The notes below the pieces were generated by a model. That model saw only the letters and a program-made list of their open reading frames with translations. It did not search any database and was not told where the DNA came from. The translations under genes and the position numbers were made by a program. Shown piece by piece: positions 62,407 through 64,000 of a DNA stretch of 64,000 bases; the first letter of the stretch is position 1; every line of letters starts with the position of its first letter. The DNA is from Paenibacillus puerhi. Lineage in GTDB: Bacteria; Bacillota; Bacilli; Paenibacillales; NBRC-103111. Where the stretch lies: positions 62,001 through 126,000 of the forward strand of contig NZ_WUWM01000019.1 in assembly GCF_009846885.1 (NCBI RefSeq), in the 5' to 3' direction.

Positions 62407-64000
62407 ATGAGAAAATCGATGCAGGTCGTTGCCATGATCATGTCCTTCGTCATGCTGGTGTCCACGGTCGCGCTCAGACCGTCTAGGGCCGAAGCGGCGG
62501 AACCGCCGGAAGGGATGATTCAGATTGCGGGCGACAGCAACTGGAAGGGGAGCGTTTTTGGCGATGTGGGGTCGGGTGGCATCACGGCGGCCAACTTTGG
62601 CATTGCCGAAAACCAGGATGGCACTGTAACGCTGCGCAGCTCCAATAACGTCGGCAAGATTGCGACGGGCTCTACGCCTACGGAGGGGCTCGCTTACTAT
62701 TATCAGGCTATACCCACAGATGCCGACTTTGAGCTGACTGCTGTGGCGAAGGTAGATACGTGGACAGCGAACAGTCAGGTATCCTTTGGTCTGATGGTGC
62801 GCAGCAGTGTATTCGAGAATGTATACGGGGCTGTATATTCGGCTGGCGATTATGTGGCAGCAGGCGCCATTTCCCAGAAAATGCAGGCCTTCCATAAGCG
62901 ACTCACCCTTCAACCCGACGGCAGCGAGAAGCCCGTTGTGGCGATGGATCCTGCGAATGGGGCCGAAGCCCCAGCGGCCGGAGCTTCCTACCCGCTCAGT
63001 ATCAAGCGGACGGGCAGCCATTATGTGCTGAAGATCGGCAGCGAGACGAAGACGATAGAAAATGCGGCCGCAGGCATGGCATTTGCCGGGCTGTATACGG
63101 CCCGCAATACGCAGGTGACGTTCAGCCAGGTGCGACTTTATGTGGAGCCTAAGCTGGATCTGGGAGCATGGAAGTTCAATGCCTTCGGGGCCAACACCAG
63201 TACGGGCGACTCGGGACGCAATCCGGACCCGATCGCGAATGCGGACGGATCGGTTACGATCAAGGCGACCGGGGGCAAGGTGGCTGGAGCAGACGAGGGC
63301 CTCTCTTATTATTATAAACAGCTTCCGACGGCTTCGAGCTTCGAGCTGACGGCTCAAGCGGCAGTGCGCAGCTTTAACGCGACAAGCTCGATTTCTACGC
63401 CTGCCCAGAAGTCCTTCGGCTTGATGCTTCGCAATGACTTCAAACCGGACACGTCCACGCAGTCCTCCAACTATGTAGGAGTAGGCGGCTTCGGCGGTAC
63501 GCCGAATGTGATGCAGGCTTTCTACAAGCAAGGGGTTATCGGCACGACAAGCGGCGGCAGCAATACCAAGCTGGACTTGCCTGGCGTTTCGGCTCCTGCT
63601 GCTGGCGAGGTCTATGATCTCAAGATTAAGAAGTCTGGGAGCGCTTACGAAATTACGGCCAATGGCGTCAGCAGGCAAGTGGTGCTGGACAGCCTGTTTC
63701 CGGACAATCTATATGCCGGACTGTATGCGGCCCGGGATGCCGAGGTAACGTTCAGCCGGTTCGATCTTAAGGTGAATACGAAGACGACGAATCAATTGCT
63801 GATCAATCCAGCTGCGATGAAACACACTTACTTGATCGGCGAAAGCCTGGATCTGAGCGGTCTGCAGGTTACGGCCGTCCATGCAGGGGGCGTTCAGGAG
63901 GAGCTGTCGCGCTTCGATTACCTGGTAACGGGCTTCGATAGCAGCACGGCAGGGCCTCAAACTTTGACGGTCCACTATAACGGCGCGACCGCCACGGTGA
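62407..64000 (+). CDS. Large secreted protein with Ig-like domain (partial)
   Basis: The frame is open from the ATG at 62407 (AAGGAG upstream) to the window edge, 531 codons, so the gene continues. A signal peptide (about residues 1-30, ending RAEAAEPP) is followed by two related beta-sandwich domains: DSNWKGSVFGDVG.. and AWKFNAFGANTST.., each with LSYYYKQLP/LAYYYQAIP and FGLMVRSS/FGLMLRND. A bacterial Ig-like domain (TYLIGESLDLSGLQVTAV, then GPQTLTVHYNG) begins near 475. Such modules precede polysaccharide lyases and similar enzymes in Paenibacillus. The catalytic part is outside the window. Confidence 0.82.
   Translation, partial: MRKSMQVVAMIMSFVMLVSTVALRPSRAEAAEPPEGMIQIAGDSNWKGSVFGDVGSGGITAANFGIAENQDGTVTLRSSNNVGKIATGSTPTEGLAYYYQAIPTDADFELTAVAKVDTWTANSQVSFGLMVRSSVFENVYGAVYSAGDYVAAGAISQKMQAFHKRLTLQPDGSEKPVVAMDPANGAEAPAAGASYPLSIKRTGSHYVLKIGSETKTIENAAAGMAFAGLYTARNTQVTFSQVRLYVEPKLDLGAWKFNAFGANTSTGDSGRNPDPIANADGSVTIKATGGKVAGADEGLSYYYKQLPTASSFELTAQAAVRSFNATSSISTPAQKSFGLMLRNDFKPDTSTQSSNYVGVGGFGGTPNVMQAFYKQGVIGTTSGGSNTKLDLPGVSAPAAGEVYDLKIKKSGSAYEITANGVSRQVVLDSLFPDNLYAGLYAARDAEVTFSRFDLKVNTKTTNQLLINPAAMKHTYLIGESLDLSGLQVTAVHAGGVQEELSRFDYLVTGFDSSTAGPQTLTVHYNGATATV

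Overview
The window looks like chromosomal DNA from a high-GC, spore-forming Firmicute of the Paenibacillaceae, most like Paenibacillus. Reasons: Sda and Spo0E-type sporulation regulators, DnaB/DnaI primosome genes, YuzB/YutI/YutJ/YumB/YumC-type genes grouped as in Bacillus relatives, strong AGGAGG ribosome sites, frequent TTG/GTG starts, a c-di-AMP riboswitch on a Ktr potassium system, and menaquinone made through aminofutalosine (MqnE). No rRNA, tRNA, insertion sequence or prophage was recognised.

Layout. 1-12 kb: end of a metal ABC permease, asnB, HAD phosphatase, DUF456 protein, MurJ/SpoVB-type flippase, DUF2515 protein, stalk-domain lipoprotein, SPFH plus ribbon-helix-helix pair, thioredoxin-like protein, ctaA, universal stress protein. 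12-23 kb: HEPN-like protein, SDR, then an Fe-S and respiratory-redox neighbourhood (NifU-like, YuzB, two NDH-2-like flavoproteins, mqnE, ErpA/IscA-like, YumC) interleaved with Spo0E-like and Sda genes and two clusters of DnaA boxes. 23-30 kb: hemQ, YuiB-like, dnaB-dnaI, YqzM-like, trxA, uvrC. 30-40 kb: CPBP protease, riboswitch-controlled ktrB-ktrA, LysR regulator divergent from sdhCAB.

40.2-55 kb is a complete type I-C CRISPR-Cas locus: cas3, then cas5-cas8-cas7-cas4-cas1-cas2, a leader, and an array of 91 full repeats. The most interesting signal lies in the cas3-cas5 gap. There, on the minus strand, is a promoter, a shrunken CRISPR repeat that keeps the crRNA 5' handle, a short guide and a terminator. 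The guide matches a site just upstream of cas5 next to a TTC PAM at 14 of its first 16 positions. The two mismatches are at positions 6 and 12, the bases that Cascade flips out. This looks like a crRNA-like RNA by which Cascade represses its own operon. A second degenerate repeat with compensatory stem changes lies upstream of cas3, and a candidate internal cas11 start sits in cas8.

55-64 kb: LacI-type regulator, cation diffusion facilitator, Lnt-like acyltransferase, pxpABC 5-oxoprolinase operon, a small hypothetical gene, and the start of a large secreted protein behind a cre-like site.
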